Source: Agrobacterium tumefaciens (lineage in GTDB: Bacteria > Pseudomonadota > Alphaproteobacteria > Rhizobiales > Rhizobiaceae). From it: a DNA stretch of 64,000 nucleotides. Under the pieces are notes generated by a model, which was not told the origin of the DNA, did no database searches, and saw only the letters and a program-made list of their open reading frames with translations. Shown piece after piece: positions 1 to 10,365 of this stretch. The translations under genes and the position numbers were made by a program. The stretch is taken from assembly GCA_025560025.1 (NCBI GenBank), contig CP048485.1, positions 2,844,920 to 2,908,919 of the forward strand, read 5' to 3'. Position 1 is the first letter of the stretch, and each line of letters begins with the position of its first letter.

Positions 1-1679
1 CACTTGTCGACATCACCAACTACATGACCTTTGATCAGGGCCGGCCGATGCACGTCTTCGACGCCGCCAAGGTCAAGGGCGATCTTACGGTTCGTCGTGC
101 AAAAGAGGGCGAGACGATCCTCGCGCTCGACCAGCGTGAATATAAGCTCGGCCCGAACAATGTCGTCATCGCCGACGAGAAAGGCCTCGAATCCATCGGC
201 GGCGTCATGGGCGGTGAACATTCCGGCTGCGACGAAAACACCGTTGACGTATTGATCGAGTCTGCCCTTTGGGATCCGATCAACATCGCCAAGACCGGCC
301 GTTCGCTCGGCATCATCACCGATGCGCGTTATCGTTTCGAGCGTGGCGTCGATCCGGAATATATGGTTCCGGGTCTGGAACGCACCACCGAACTGGTTCT
401 GGTACTGTGTGGCGGCGTCGCCGGCGAAGCCAAGGTCGTCGGTTACAAGGGCCATCAGGCCAAGGTCGTTGATTTTCCGCTGGCGGAAGTGAAGCGCCTG
501 ACGGGTCTGGAAGTCTCGGCGGAAGAGAGCCTCACCATTCTCAAAGGCCTCGGTTTTGGCGTGGAGGGAACGGGCGAACGCGTATCCGTCACCGTGCCGT
601 CGTGGCGTCCGGATGTTGATGGCAAGGCCGATCTGGTCGAAGAAGTCATGCGCATCCATGGCGTCGACAATATCAAGCCGGAACCGCTGGAAAGCTTTGG
701 CGCGGTCAACGGCCGCATTCTGACGACGCTGCAGATCCGCACCCGCACTGCGCGCCGTGCCTTGGCAAGCCGTGGCATGCTGGAAGCCGTCACGTGGTCC
801 TTCATTCCTGAAGCCCAGGCGAAGCTTTTCGGCGGCGGTTCCCCCGCTCTGAAGCTGGCCAACCCCATCGCAGCCGATATGTCGGACATGCGTCCTTCGC
901 TGCTGCCGGGCCTTCTGACCGCAGCACAGCGCAATGCCGACAAGGGCCATGGCGACGTGGCGATCTTCGAGGTCTCCGGCACCTATGAGGGTGATACGCC
1001 GGAAACCCAGCGCCGTGTGGCCGGCGGAGTTCGCCGTGGCACGGCCTCGCTCGCAGGCAGCGGCCGCATGTGGTCCAACACTGTCAAGGGCGGTGGCAAG
1101 CCTGTTGATGTCTATGACGCCAAGGCCGATGCGCTGGCGGTGCTGGAAGCCTGCGGCCTGCCCATGGCCAATGTGCAGATCGAAGCCGGCGGTCCCGGCT
1201 GGTATCACCCCGGCCGCTCCGGCACCATCAAGATGGGTCCGAAGGTCGTGCTCGGTTATTTCGGTGAATTCCACCCGAAGACGCTGTCAGAGCTGGATGT
1301 TTCCGGTGTCTATAGCGGTTTCGAGATCTATCTCGACGCCATGTCGGAGCCGAAGAAGAAGGCGACCCGCACCAAGCCCGCACTTGAACTCTCGCCTTTC
1401 CAGGCGGTCAAACGCGACTTCGCCTTCGTCGTCGACAAGTCGGTCGAAGCGGGCGCCATCATCAAGGCCGCAACAAGCGCCGATCGCAAATTGATCACCG
1501 GTGTCAACGTCTTTGACGTTTTCGAAGGTGCATCGCTTGGCGAAAACCGCAAGTCCATCGCCATTGAGGTTCAGATCCAGCCGGTCGATAAGACGCTGAC
1601 CGATGAGGATTTCGAGGCCTTGACGGCCAAGATCGTCGGCAATGTCGAGAAATCCACGGGCGGCGTTCTGCGCGCCTGA
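1..1679 (+). CDS. pheT: Phenylalanine--tRNA ligase beta subunit, 3' part (5' end outside window)
   Basis: Large subunit of the (alpha-beta)2 phenylalanyl-tRNA synthetase, which charges tRNA-Phe in the cytoplasm. The frame is open from the window edge (first full codon at 3) and begins inside the B3/B4 region with LVDITNYM and a [11 protein letters not shown] motif. It continues through the B5 region ([12 protein letters not shown]), the inactive catalytic-like core, and ends in the ferredoxin-fold anticodon-binding domain, whose start is marked by [15 protein letters not shown] in the last 100 residues. About 559 of an expected ~800 residues are present; the missing N-terminal part holds the OB-fold tRNA-binding domain. 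A strong terminator follows 20 bp after the stop. Confidence 0.97.
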   Translation, partial: LVDITNYMTFDQGRPMHVFDAAKVKGDLTVRRAKEGETILALDQREYKLGPNNVVIADEKGLESIGGVMGGEHSGCDENTVDVLIESALWDPINIAKTGRSLGIITDARYRFERGVDPEYMVPGLERTTELVLVLCGGVAGEAKVVGYKGHQAKVVDFPLAEVKRLTGLEVSAEESLTILKGLGFGVEGTGERVSVTVPSWRPDVDGKADLVEEVMRIHGVDNIKPEPLESFGAVNGRILTTLQIRTRTARRALASRGMLEAVTWSFIPEAQAKLFGGGSPALKLANPIAADMSDMRPSLLPGLLTAAQRNADKGHGDVAIFEVSGTYEGDTPETQRRVAGGVRRGTASLAGSGRMWSNTVKGGGKPVDVYDAKADALAVLEACGLPMANVQIEAGGPGWYHPGRSGTIKMGPKVVLGYFGEFHPKTLSELDVSGVYSGFEIYLDAMSEPKKKATRTKPALELSPFQAVKRDFAFVVDKSVEAGAIIKAATSADRKLITGVNVFDVFEGASLGENRKSIAIEVQIQPVDKTLTDEDFEALTAKIVGNVEKSTGGVLRA

Positions 1680-1696
1680 AAACGGGTGACGGAATG

Positions 1697-1730
1697 AAAA
1701 AAGCCGCGGCAACTGCCGCGGCTTTTTGTT
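1697..1730. terminator. Bidirectional rho-independent terminator
   Basis: Perfect stem AAAAAGCCGCGGCA / TGCCGCGGCTTTTT around a three-base loop, with an A run on the left and a T run on the right. It sits between the convergent pheT and aldo/keto reductase genes, so it can serve both strands. Confidence 0.9.
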
Positions 1731-2732
<1,002 letters not shown>

Positions 2733-2829
2733 CTGTTCGTCCTTCCAAAGGAACCGCCCGTCATCAGGGCGTGATGAGAAAATAGCGTCTCGTGGCGGCA
2801 AAAATAATCACTGCAAATCCGTTTGGCTT

Positions 2830-2846
2830 GTTCTATCATTTAGAAC
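2830..2846. promoter_or_regulatory. Candidate LysR-type operator
   Basis: Perfect inverted repeat GTTCTA-TCATT-TAGAAC ending one base before the LysR start codon. It contains the T-N11-A core typical of LysR-family boxes (TTCTA-N5-TAGAA) and lies in the divergent interval between the regulator and the aldo/keto reductase. Binding is inference from position and form. Confidence 0.55.
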
Positions 2847-2847
2847 A

Positions 2848-3756
2848 ATGAACCGTGTGCAACTCTCTCAACTGGCCGTTCTCGCCGCCGTTGCCGAAGG
2901 CCGCAGCTTTCGCAAGGCCGCCGCCGAACTTGCCATTGCCCCTTCCGCAGTCAGTCATGCGGTGTCGTCGCTGGAGGTAAGCCTTGGCCTGCGGCTGCTT
3001 CATCGTACCACCCGCAGCGTTTCACCGACAGAGGAGGGCAAGCGGCTGCTCGAGACGCTTGGCCCGGCGCTTGCCGATATAGACATGGTCATCGAGACAC
3101 TTGCCGAACAGGGTGGGAGGCCGGCCGGCCCCCTGCGCATCACCTTGCCACGGCTTGCCGCCGAGGACCTCATCGTGCCCCGGCTGGGCGAGTTCCTGCG
3201 ACTCTATCCCGATATTTCACTCGAAATTTCAACGGATGATCGCTTCGAAGATATCGTTGCGAAGGGTTTTGATGCTGGCCTGCGGCTTGGCGAGCACCTC
3301 GAGGCGGATATGATTGCGGTGAAAGCCAGCGGCGCATGGCGCGGTGCGATTGTTGGCGCGCCCTCCTACTTCGCAGAAAATCCACCGCCAATAGACCCAA
3401 GGGATCTCATCCGGCATCGTTGCATCCGCCGGCGTTTCGCCAGCGGCTTCATCTATCGCTGGGAACTGGAGAAGAATGGCAAGCCGCTGGTGGTTGATGT
3501 CCAAGGGCCGCTGATCCTGTCGGACCAGAGCCTCATTCGCCGGGCAGCGATTGACGGCGCAGGGCTGGCCTTCGTTTTCGAGCAGCGTGTCGAGGACGAT
3601 ATCAGGGAGGGAAGGCTGATCCGTGTGCTGGAGGACTGGTGCGCGCCCTTCGATGGCTTTTATATCTATTATCCCTCGCGCCGGCAGATGCGGCCGGCGC
3701 TGAGGGCTTTTGTGGATTTCTTCCGTTTCCGGGGCGATCAGAACTTGATGCGATAG
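2848..3756 (+). CDS. LysR family transcriptional regulator
   Basis: 302-residue LysR-type regulator. Residues 1-60 form the winged helix-turn-helix (FRKAAAELAIAPSAVSHAVSSLE); the rest is a periplasmic-binding-protein-like effector domain. It belongs to the subgroup that commonly sits divergent to oxidoreductases. The start at 2848 gives the canonical MNRVQLSQLAVLAAVAEG opening; upstream in-frame ATGs run through the promoter. The start codon abuts a perfect dyad at 2830-2846, suggesting autoregulation. The 3' end overlaps the convergent acetyltransferase gene by 19 bp. Confidence 0.93.
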   Translation: MNRVQLSQLAVLAAVAEGRSFRKAAAELAIAPSAVSHAVSSLEVSLGLRLLHRTTRSVSPTEEGKRLLETLGPALADIDMVIETLAEQGGRPAGPLRITLPRLAAEDLIVPRLGEFLRLYPDISLEISTDDRFEDIVAKGFDAGLRLGEHLEADMIAVKASGAWRGAIVGAPSYFAENPPPIDPRDLIRHRCIRRRFASGFIYRWELEKNGKPLVVDVQGPLILSDQSLIRRAAIDGAGLAFVFEQRVEDDIREGRLIRVLEDWCAPFDGFYIYYPSRRQMRPALRAFVDFFRFRGDQNLMR

Positions 3757-4181
3757 CGGATATGGCCGTCGCTTTTCACGTAGCTGTCATAGAGCTTCTG
3801 GGCGCGGTGGTTATCCTCGCCGGTGTGCCAGTACAGCCGTGACCAACCCTTGTCCTTGCAGATGGCGACGAGATCATCCATCAGCGCCCGGCCCGTTCCC
3901 TTGCCGCGGATTTCGCCATCGACGAACAGATCTTCCAGATAGCAGTCGGGCGTCTTCACCCAGGTGGAATCATGGAAGTGGTGAATGGCGAAACCGGCCA
4001 TGCGGTCGCCGAGCAACGCCACCCGCATGGAGACGCGGGATGCGGGGTCAAGGATACGCGCCCAGGTATGAGCGGTCACGTCATCGGCAAGATCGACATC
4101 GTAAAAGGCGAGGTAGTCGTTCCACAGGCGCAGCCATTCCGTCCGGTCAGCCGGCTGCGCGTCGCGAATTGTGAGCTCCAT
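3738..4181 (-). CDS. GNAT family N-acetyltransferase
   Basis: 147-residue acetyltransferase of the GCN5-related fold. The acetyl-CoA pyrophosphate-binding motif A is seen as YLEDLFVDGEIRGKGTGRAL (R-G-K-G-T-G), followed by a motif B helix and LYWHTGEDNHRAQKLYD, the usual C-terminal GNAT signature. Substrate unknown. It starts one base after the stop of the upstream aldo/keto reductase gene (4183), so the two are probably one transcript. The 3' end overlaps the LysR gene. Confidence 0.92.
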   Translation of the reverse strand: MELTIRDAQPADRTEWLRLWNDYLAFYDVDLADDVTAHTWARILDPASRVSMRVALLGDRMAGFAIHHFHDSTWVKTPDCYLEDLFVDGEIRGKGTGRALMDDLVAICKDKGWSRLYWHTGEDNHRAQKLYDSYVKSDGHIRYRIKF

Positions 4182-4182
4182 G

Positions 4183-5133
4183 TTATGCGCCCGCCTTGTC
4201 GAGCAGCGTCATCATCTCATCCGTCAGCTTTAACTCGACGGCGCGTTTGAAGCTTTCGAGCTGGGACAGGCTGGTGGCGCTGGCAATCGGTGCGGTTATC
4301 GCCTTCTTTCGCAACAGCCAGGCCAAGGCGATATCCGCAAGCTTCGCGCCAGTTTCCACTGCCACCGCATCCATGGCGCCGAGGACGGCAAGACCGCGCG
4401 TATTGACATATTCGCCTACACGGTAGCTGCGGGCGACGCCTTCCGTATCGGCCTTGGCACGATATTTCCCGGTCAGGAATCCGGCGGCGAGGCTGTAATA
4501 ATTGATGACGCCGATCTCTTCCTTCTGGCAAAGTTCAGCAAGCGGGCCTTCGAAATCCGCGCGGTTATAGAGATTATATTCCGGCTGCAGCACGTCATAA
4601 CGGGGAAGATTGTTCTTCGCAGCCGTATCCAGCGCCTCCTGAAGCTGGCTTGCCGAATAGTTGGAGCAGCCGATGGCGCGGATTTTTCCCTGTTCCTTCA
4701 GCTTTGCGAAGGCGGTGAGTGTTTCCTCCAGCGGCACCTCCGCATCCGGCTTATGGGCGAGGTAAAGGTCGATATAGTCGGTTTGCAGCCGCTTCAGCGA
4801 GGCATCGACAGCTTCTGCGATCCATTTGGCGCTGAGGCCGGTCTTCTGGCCGCGATTGTCAAAACCGACCTTGGTGACGATTACCGCATCTTCGCGCTTC
4901 ACGCTCGACTGCTTCAGCCATTTGCCGATGATGGTTTCGGACTCGCCGCCCTCATGGCCATCCACCCATGCGGAATAGACATCCGCCGTGTCGATGGCGT
5001 TGAACCCGGCATCGAAAAAGGCATCGAGCAGGGCAAAGGAAGTCTTCTCGTCCGCTGTCCAGCCGAACACGTTGCCGCCGAAGACGATCGGGGCGATGGA
5101 GAGGCCGGTGCGGCCAAGGCTTCGTTTTTCCAC
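4183..5133 (-). CDS. Aldo/keto reductase
   Basis: Second AKR-superfamily oxidoreductase of the window, only distantly like the one at 1.7 kb. Catalytic residues are seen in AIDTADVYSAW (Asp, Tyr), VIVTKVGF (Lys) and YLAHKPD (His). A GTG start at 5133 (MEKRSLGRTG) is preferred because AGGAG lies 8 nt upstream; an ATG at 5157 would add eight residues and has no visible SD. About 316 aa. It is the first gene of a two-gene unit with the acetyltransferase. Confidence 0.9.
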   Translation of the reverse strand: MEKRSLGRTGLSIAPIVFGGNVFGWTADEKTSFALLDAFFDAGFNAIDTADVYSAWVDGHEGGESETIIGKWLKQSSVKREDAVIVTKVGFDNRGQKTGLSAKWIAEAVDASLKRLQTDYIDLYLAHKPDAEVPLEETLTAFAKLKEQGKIRAIGCSNYSASQLQEALDTAAKNNLPRYDVLQPEYNLYNRADFEGPLAELCQKEEIGVINYYSLAAGFLTGKYRAKADTEGVARSYRVGEYVNTRGLAVLGAMDAVAVETGAKLADIALAWLLRKKAITAPIASATSLSQLESFKRAVELKLTDEMMTLLDKAGA

Positions 5134-5243
5134 GGGGAATGCTCCTGTTGCTGTCATTGTGGCAAGGTTAGCAACTGCTCATCCGCATAACCATTCAATT
5201 CCTTTGATGGCATTCATCAGGCAAAGGGAGAAAGCTGGCGAGG

Positions 5244-6227
5244 TCAGGCCTGAAAGCCGCGATAGTGGCTGGGCGGAAGGCGATTATGCTGTTGCCACAC
5301 GCGCCGCAAATGCCGGGCGGAGGCAAAGCCCGCCCGCTCGGCGATGGCTTCCATATCGAGACGGCTGTTGGCAAGAATGTCGCGCGCGAGATTGACCCGC
5401 ATCAGGTTGACGTAGTCGATGACGCTGATGCCGGTATGCTCGCGAAACAGACGCGATAAATGCCGTTCACTCAGCGCGGCGATATCCGCCAGCCGTTCCA
5501 GCGACCAGTCGCCTGCCGGTTCCGCCATCACCCGGTCCTGAACCCGGTGAATGGCAGGGTGGATGTGGTTGCGGCCGGTGAGCCAGGGGGAAATCTGTGG
5601 GTCGTTGCCGCTGCGCCTGAGATAAACGACCATGGTTTTGGCAATACGTGCAGCGACCGCCGGGGAGGTGAGCCGGGAAACCACATGCAGCATGAGGTCG
5701 ATGCCGGTCGAAATGCCGGCACTTGAGAAACGGTTGCCATCCTCGACGAAAAGGCGGTTCTCCGCCACCTGGGATAGAGGTGCGATACGGCGCAGCGCTT
5801 CGACGCAATCCGCATGCGTCGTGCAGTTCCGCCCGTCGAAAAGTCCGGCCTCCCCCGCCAGCAGTGCACCTGAGCAGATGGAAACGACCGTGGTGTCGGC
5901 GCGCACCGTGTGACGCAGCCACGCCGCCAGCGCCTGCCGTTCCCGGCGCGTTTCCGGCTCGTAATCGAAGCGTGAGGTACTGCCGGAAATCAGCAGGAAC
6001 GCATTTTCCGGAAGGGTCGTGGGCAGGGCTTCCAGCCCGCAAAGCCCAAGACCGATGGAGGATTGCTGCTGGTCATGCGCTGCGATGTAGCGGCAATCGA
6101 AACGGATATCCTTCTGCTCCCCGTTGGCATAACGGATAACTTCCAGCGGGCCTGCAATGTCGAGCAGCAGCGCGTGCGGCGGCACAAGCGTATAAAACGG
6201 AATGATGCGTGTGCCGCCTTTGTCCAT
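5244..6227 (-). CDS. GlxA family AraC-type transcriptional regulator
   Basis: 327-residue regulator with a DJ-1/PfpI-like (class I glutamine amidotransferase fold) domain over about residues 10-185 and an AraC double helix-turn-helix over about 225-320 (ERLADIAALSERHLSRLFRE and AERAGFASARHLRRVW). The nucleophile-elbow region reads SICSGALLAGEAG, as in other GlxA regulators. Its start codon overlaps the stop of the upstream hydrolase gene in a TGATG junction, implying translational coupling. The co-encoded hydrolase may make or remove the ligand (inference). Confidence 0.93.
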   Translation of the reverse strand: MDKGGTRIIPFYTLVPPHALLLDIAGPLEVIRYANGEQKDIRFDCRYIAAHDQQQSSIGLGLCGLEALPTTLPENAFLLISGSTSRFDYEPETRRERQALAAWLRHTVRADTTVVSICSGALLAGEAGLFDGRNCTTHADCVEALRRIAPLSQVAENRLFVEDGNRFSSAGISTGIDLMLHVVSRLTSPAVAARIAKTMVVYLRRSGNDPQISPWLTGRNHIHPAIHRVQDRVMAEPAGDWSLERLADIAALSERHLSRLFREHTGISVIDYVNLMRVNLARDILANSRLDMEAIAERAGFASARHLRRVWQQHNRLPPSHYRGFQA

Positions 6228-6787
6228 CAGGCGGCCTTTTTAACGGTTGCAAGCACGTCGTCGACGGTAGCGATGCGTGCAAAGCGGCCTGCCAGCACCA
6301 GTTCGGTCCGTTTGCGGATATCGTCCGGGCTGAACACGGTGCCCGAGGCGTGTGTCATCGGAAAGGTAAGCGTCGCCTCGGTAACGTAGTCGACGCTATA
6401 GCCGAAGTCAGAAGCATGCCGCGTCGTTGTTTCGCAGCATTGTTCGGTGCGAATGCCGGAGACGATAAGCCGGTTGATGCCCTTCTGCGTCAGCCAGATT
6501 TCGAGGCCGGTGCCGGCAAAAGCGGAGTGACGGTTCTTGTGGAAGGTGACATCAGGGCTGATCCGCACACCTTCCAGCGCGCGGATGTAACCGCTTTCCT
6601 TTGCAAAGGCCCGGTCACCATCGACATGGAAGATCTGCACGACGGGTATTCCCGCAGCCTTGGCACCGTCAATCAGCGCCTGCTGTTTTTCCAGATAGGC
6701 AGCCAGTCCGCTTTCCTCGAAATAGGGTGCGTGCCGGAAGGATTCCTGAACGTCGATGACAAGAAGGGCTGTCTGAGAAGAGGACAT
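6227..6787 (-). CDS. Isochorismatase-like cysteine hydrolase
   Basis: 186-residue alpha/beta hydrolase of the isochorismatase/nicotinamidase superfamily. The catalytic Asp-Lys-Cys triad is seen as LLVIDVQESF, TFHKNRHSAF and IRTEQCCETT. Real substrates in this superfamily range from amides to carbamates, so the product is not named. The start at 6787 is set by GGAG nine bases upstream; in-frame ATGs at 6802 and 6820 are alternatives. It forms a coupled pair with the GlxA-type regulator. Confidence 0.9.
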   Translation of the reverse strand: MSSSQTALLVIDVQESFRHAPYFEESGLAAYLEKQQALIDGAKAAGIPVVQIFHVDGDRAFAKESGYIRALEGVRISPDVTFHKNRHSAFAGTGLEIWLTQKGINRLIVSGIRTEQCCETTTRHASDFGYSVDYVTEATLTFPMTHASGTVFSPDDIRKRTELVLAGRFARIATVDDVLATVKKAA

Positions 6788-6969
6788 TTCATGGTTCTCC
6801 ATTGGGTTCATGCTTAGCATAATTCACCTTCAAAAGAACGGATGAAAGCAGGAAAACCGACAAAGGCAGGACAGATTCGGCCATCGTTCTTGCGGGGTCT
6901 GCAACGCGTGGCTTGCCAGGCTGCCCGACAATGATAAGTTTCGGAGAGATTGCAGAATGGGAGAACGGG

Positions 6970-7953
6970 ATGCTGCGCTTCGGAATAATGTCTACGGCAA
7001 AAATCGCTCAGGATCATGTCATCCCGGCGATACAGGATGCCCAGAACTGCGTGGTCAGTGCCATCGCCAGTCGTGATCACGCAAAGGCCCGCGCGGTCGC
7101 GGACCGCTTTTCCGTACTCCACGCCTTCGGCTCCTATGAGGCGATGCTGGCATCGGACGTGATCGACGCTGTTTATATTCCGCTTCCCACTGCGCAACAT
7201 GCGGAATGGACCATAAAAGCCGCTGATGCCGGCAAACATGTTCTTTGCGAAAAGCCGATTGCCCTGAAAGCCGGGGAGATCGACGCCCTCATCGCCGCGC
7301 GTGACCGCAATGGCGTCGTCGTATCGGAGGCCTTCATGGTCACTTATTCCCCGGTATGGGCCAAGGTGAAGGAGTTGCTGGCCTCCGGCGCGATCGGAAC
7401 GCTGAAACATGTGCAGGGCGCTTTCAGCTATTTCAATCGCGATCCCGGCAATATGCGCAATATTCCCGAACTGGGAGGCGGCGCGCTGCCGGATATCGGT
7501 GTCTACCCGACCATCGTGACCCGTTTTGCCACCGGCGCCGAGCCGAAGCGCGTGCAGGCGAGCGTGGAGCGCGACAGGGAATTCGGTACGGATATCTATT
7601 CCAGCGTCAGGGCCGATTTCGGTGGTTTCGAGCTGAGCTTTTATCTGGCAACCCAGCTTGCCGCCCGGCAACTGATGGTCTTCCACGGCACGGACGGCTA
7701 CATCGAGGTCAAATCCCCCTTCAACGCCAATCGCTGGGGTGCGGAAGAGATCGAACTGACCAATCAGGCCCATAACCAGTCGCAAATCTTCCGGTTTCAG
7801 GACAGTCGTCAATACAAGCTGGAGGCGGAAGCCTTTGCCCGTGCAGCGAAAGGCGAGGGGGAAGTCGTTACGCTGGAAAACTCGAGGAAGAACCAGCTTT
7901 TCATCGATGCCATTTATCGGGCGGCCGAAAAGGATGGCTGGGAGCCGGTCTAA
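6970..7953 (+). CDS. Gfo/Idh/MocA family oxidoreductase
   Basis: NAD(P)-dependent sugar or cyclitol dehydrogenase-type protein, 327 aa. The N-terminal Rossmann domain starts [20 protein letters not shown]; the family's conserved Lys is in [10 protein letters not shown], followed by an open-faced beta-sheet C-terminal domain with [13 protein letters not shown]. The start at 6970 follows GGGAG with 6 nt spacing. It is divergent from the isochorismatase pair and overlaps the convergent membrane-protein gene by 4 bp. Substrate unknown. Confidence 0.92.
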   Translation: MLRFGIMSTAKIAQDHVIPAIQDAQNCVVSAIASRDHAKARAVADRFSVLHAFGSYEAMLASDVIDAVYIPLPTAQHAEWTIKAADAGKHVLCEKPIALKAGEIDALIAARDRNGVVVSEAFMVTYSPVWAKVKELLASGAIGTLKHVQGAFSYFNRDPGNMRNIPELGGGALPDIGVYPTIVTRFATGAEPKRVQASVERDREFGTDIYSSVRADFGGFELSFYLATQLAARQLMVFHGTDGYIEVKSPFNANRWGAEEIELTNQAHNQSQIFRFQDSRQYKLEAEAFARAAKGEGEVVTLENSRKNQLFIDAIYRAAEKDGWEPV

Positions 7954-8321
7954 TCCCGATCCAGCCGCTGCCTTCGAAGCCGCCTGTAGCCGTAAAGAGC
8001 CAACGCCAGTGCGGCGAGTGCCGAAAAGGCAAGCGGGATGAGAGGCTGCACCAGCGGGTTGCGCCATTGCAGCAGGGAAAACAGCCCGACGCTCACGATG
8101 CGGGAGGTGAGTGTGACGGCTTTTGCCAGAAATCCGCTTACCTCGCCGGACGCATCGCGCCTCGAGCGGCCCATCTGCCAGCTTGCCGCAAGGCCTGCCG
8201 CAGCGCCGGGCAGGCGGGCGGCAAGCGGCTCGATACCGATGTAAAAAATCAGCAGACAGGTGACGGCAAGGTCAACGGCCAGTCCGTAAATCTCGCTCAG
8301 TGCAAAGCGGGAAAACCTCAA
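7950..8321 (-). CDS. Small membrane protein, possibly GtrA-like
   Basis: 123 residues with about four hydrophobic segments (around 10-30, 35-52, 68-85 and 92-112) and a basic C-terminus. The opening [20 protein letters not shown] and the mid-protein [12 protein letters not shown] vaguely resemble GtrA-family polyprenyl-linked glucose flippases, but I would not assign this firmly. It lies 12 bp downstream of another small membrane-protein gene and overlaps the convergent oxidoreductase by 4 bp. Confidence 0.75.
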   Translation of the reverse strand: MRFSRFALSEIYGLAVDLAVTCLLIFYIGIEPLAARLPGAAAGLAASWQMGRSRRDASGEVSGFLAKAVTLTSRIVSVGLFSLLQWRNPLVQPLIPLAFSALAALALALYGYRRLRRQRLDRD

Positions 8322-8333
8322 AGCCGTCAGCTT

Positions 8334-8576
8334 TTAGAGGGTCGGCTGAGTGGAGCGCGGGCGTTGCAGCACCAGCAGGCCGATGACGACACCCACAACG
8401 CCGAAATTGTAACCGGCGAGCGCAAGCAGCAGCGACATCAGCGGCACGGCCGTGGAAGAAAGCGCCATTGCCACACCATAGGCGCCGATAATCATCATGC
8501 AGATGAAAATAATGCTGAAAACCGAACGCAACGCAACTGCGGTAACGCCGAGTATTGTGGCGGTAAGAAAAATCAT
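8334..8576 (-). CDS. Small hydrophobic membrane protein, unknown function
   Basis: 80-residue protein that is almost entirely hydrophobic, with two or three membrane segments (MIFLTATILGVTAVALRSVF; IIFICMMIIGAYGVAM; LLALAGYNFGVVGVVIGLLV). The start at 8576 is fixed by GAGGAGG 8 nt upstream; a longer frame from 8630 would read through that SD. It precedes the 123-aa membrane-protein gene by 12 bp, so they are probably co-transcribed. No family recognised. Confidence 0.75.
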   Translation of the reverse strand: MIFLTATILGVTAVALRSVFSIIFICMMIIGAYGVAMALSSTAVPLMSLLLALAGYNFGVVGVVIGLLVLQRPRSTQPTL

Positions 8577-8766
8577 GATGCCGCCTCCTCTTTGGTTGCC
8601 GGGCCTTGGGAGAAAACCTAGCGTCTTCACCCCTAACGAACCCTTGTTTTCTCCTCCATTCCCTCTTTTCCTAACTCGTTAGTTGAGGATATGGTTTCAT
8701 CACCGTTAAAATTGGGCAGACCGGTGCCAGCATTTCCGAATCGACGGGTTTTGGTTACAAACGGGC

Positions 8767-10365
8767 ATGAGCGATATCTTTTCCCACGCCGCATTGAGCA
8801 ATCTTGCCGAATTCTCGGTGTCCGAACTGTCGGGTTCCATCAAGCGAACGGTGGAAACGGCTTTCGATCAGGTACGGGTGCGCGGTGAGATTTCCGGTTA
8901 TCGCGGTCCCCACTCATCGGGACACGCCTATTTCTCGCTGAAGGACGATCGCGCCCGCATTGATGCGGTGATCTGGAAAGGCACGTTTTCGCGGCTGAAA
9001 TTCCGTCCGGAAGAGGGCATGGAAGTCATCGCCACCGGTAAGGTCACCACCTTTCCCGGCTCGTCGAAATATCAGATCGTCATCGAAAGCCTCGAGCCGG
9101 CCGGCGCCGGCGCGCTGATGGCGCTGCTCGAAGATCGCCGCAGACGTCTGGCGGCGGAGGGGCTGTTCGATCCGGAACGCAAGCGCCGTCTGCCCTTCAT
9201 GCCGCATGTCATCGGTGTCGTTACCTCGCCCACCGGCGCGGTCATTCGCGATATTCTGCACCGCATTTCGGATCGTTTTCCGGTCCACGTCGTCGTCTGG
9301 CCGGTCAAGGTGCAGGGTGAAGGCTCGGGCGAGGAAGTGGCGAACGCCATTCGCAGCTTCAATGCGCTGCAACCCGGTGGGGAAATTGCGCGGCCCGATG
9401 TGCTGATCGTCGCGCGTGGCGGCGGCAGTCTGGAGGATCTCTGGAGCTTCAACGACGAAATCGTCGTGCGCGCCGCAGCCGAGAGCGAAATCCCGCTGAT
9501 TTCCGCCGTAGGGCATGAGACCGATACGACATTGATCGATTACGCCGCCGATGTCCGTGCGCCGACACCGACGGGAGCCGCCGAAATGGCCGTGCCGGTG
9601 CGGGCCGAACTGGAAGCGCAGCTTTCCGGCCTTGCTGCACGCCTTTCAGGTTCGGTCTCGCGGCAGATGGACAATCGCCGTCAGGGCCTGCGGGCGCTGG
9701 TACGGGCGCTGCCTTCACTGGACCAGCTTCTGGCCCTGCCGCGCCGCCGCTTCGATGAGGCCGCAGGCGGTCTCGGTCGCGGGCTTGAAATGACGACGCT
9801 CAACAAGCGCCGCGCCTTCGAACGCTCCGCGTCGGGTCTGAGGCCCGAAACCCTGCTGAACGGTCTCAAGCACCACAGGCAGCGTATTACCGAGCGGATG
9901 CACCGCGCCGAGACTCTGGTGGAACGTCGTCTGTTGCAGGGAAAAGGCCGTGTCGATGCCTTCGATTCCGCGCTGCGTTCGCTTCCCGCCCGCCTGCTCG
10001 GCCAGCTGGAGCGGCAGAACGAGCGGGTCGTTACCGCAGCTCGCCGGGCTGATACCGCCGTGCTGCATCGTATGGCGCAGAACCGCTCGGGCCTTGCCGC
10101 GCATAATCGCGTTTTGGAATCGCTGTCCTACAAGAACGTGTTGAAACGCGGCTATGCCGTTATCCGCGACGAGGAAAACCGGCCATTGACCCGCGCTGCC
10201 GCTGTTGCCTCGGGTGTTGTCGTATCCATGGAGTTTGCCGATGGCCGCGTTTCCGCCATCACAACAGGGGAGGGCGCGCCTCCTCCCGATACTCCCGCCA
10301 CGCAAAAAAAGAAGCCGGCAAAACCGGCTTCTTCTGGTCCGAGTGATCAGGGCGACCTGTTCTGA
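8767..10365 (+). CDS. xseA: Exodeoxyribonuclease VII large subunit
   Basis: Catalytic subunit of exonuclease VII, which with several XseB subunits degrades single-stranded DNA in both directions. 532 aa: an N-terminal OB-fold ([23 protein letters not shown]), the catalytic region with the family signature [11 protein letters not shown] followed by [17 protein letters not shown], and a long helical region for XseB binding. The last 50 residues are a Pro/Lys-rich tail. The DNA for [14 protein letters not shown] also forms a terminator hairpin that works for the opposite strand. The stop directly abuts the stop of the convergent gene. Confidence 0.97.
   Translation: MSDIFSHAALSNLAEFSVSELSGSIKRTVETAFDQVRVRGEISGYRGPHSSGHAYFSLKDDRARIDAVIWKGTFSRLKFRPEEGMEVIATGKVTTFPGSSKYQIVIESLEPAGAGALMALLEDRRRRLAAEGLFDPERKRRLPFMPHVIGVVTSPTGAVIRDILHRISDRFPVHVVVWPVKVQGEGSGEEVANAIRSFNALQPGGEIARPDVLIVARGGGSLEDLWSFNDEIVVRAAAESEIPLISAVGHETDTTLIDYAADVRAPTPTGAAEMAVPVRAELEAQLSGLAARLSGSVSRQMDNRRQGLRALVRALPSLDQLLALPRRRFDEAAGGLGRGLEMTTLNKRRAFERSASGLRPETLLNGLKHHRQRITERMHRAETLVERRLLQGKGRVDAFDSALRSLPARLLGQLERQNERVVTAARRADTAVLHRMAQNRSGLAAHNRVLESLSYKNVLKRGYAVIRDEENRPLTRAAAVASGVVVSMEFADGRVSAITTGEGAPPPDTPATQKKKPAKPASSGPSDQGDLF
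10304..10333 (-). terminator. Rho-independent terminator for the minus-strand dehydratase, inside xseA coding DNA
   Basis: Perfect stem GAAGCCGG / CCGGCTTC with a five-base loop. Read on the minus strand it is followed by a run of seven T (A run 10304-10310). On the plus strand the following bases (TTCTGG) make a poor T tract, so it favours the minus strand, ending transcription of the enolase-superfamily gene inside the xseA 3' end. Confidence 0.8.

Noticed and set aside
8671..8682. CTAAC-TC-GTTAG inverted repeat upstream of xseA
   Set aside because: Five-base arms are within chance expectation and nothing links it to a known regulator.
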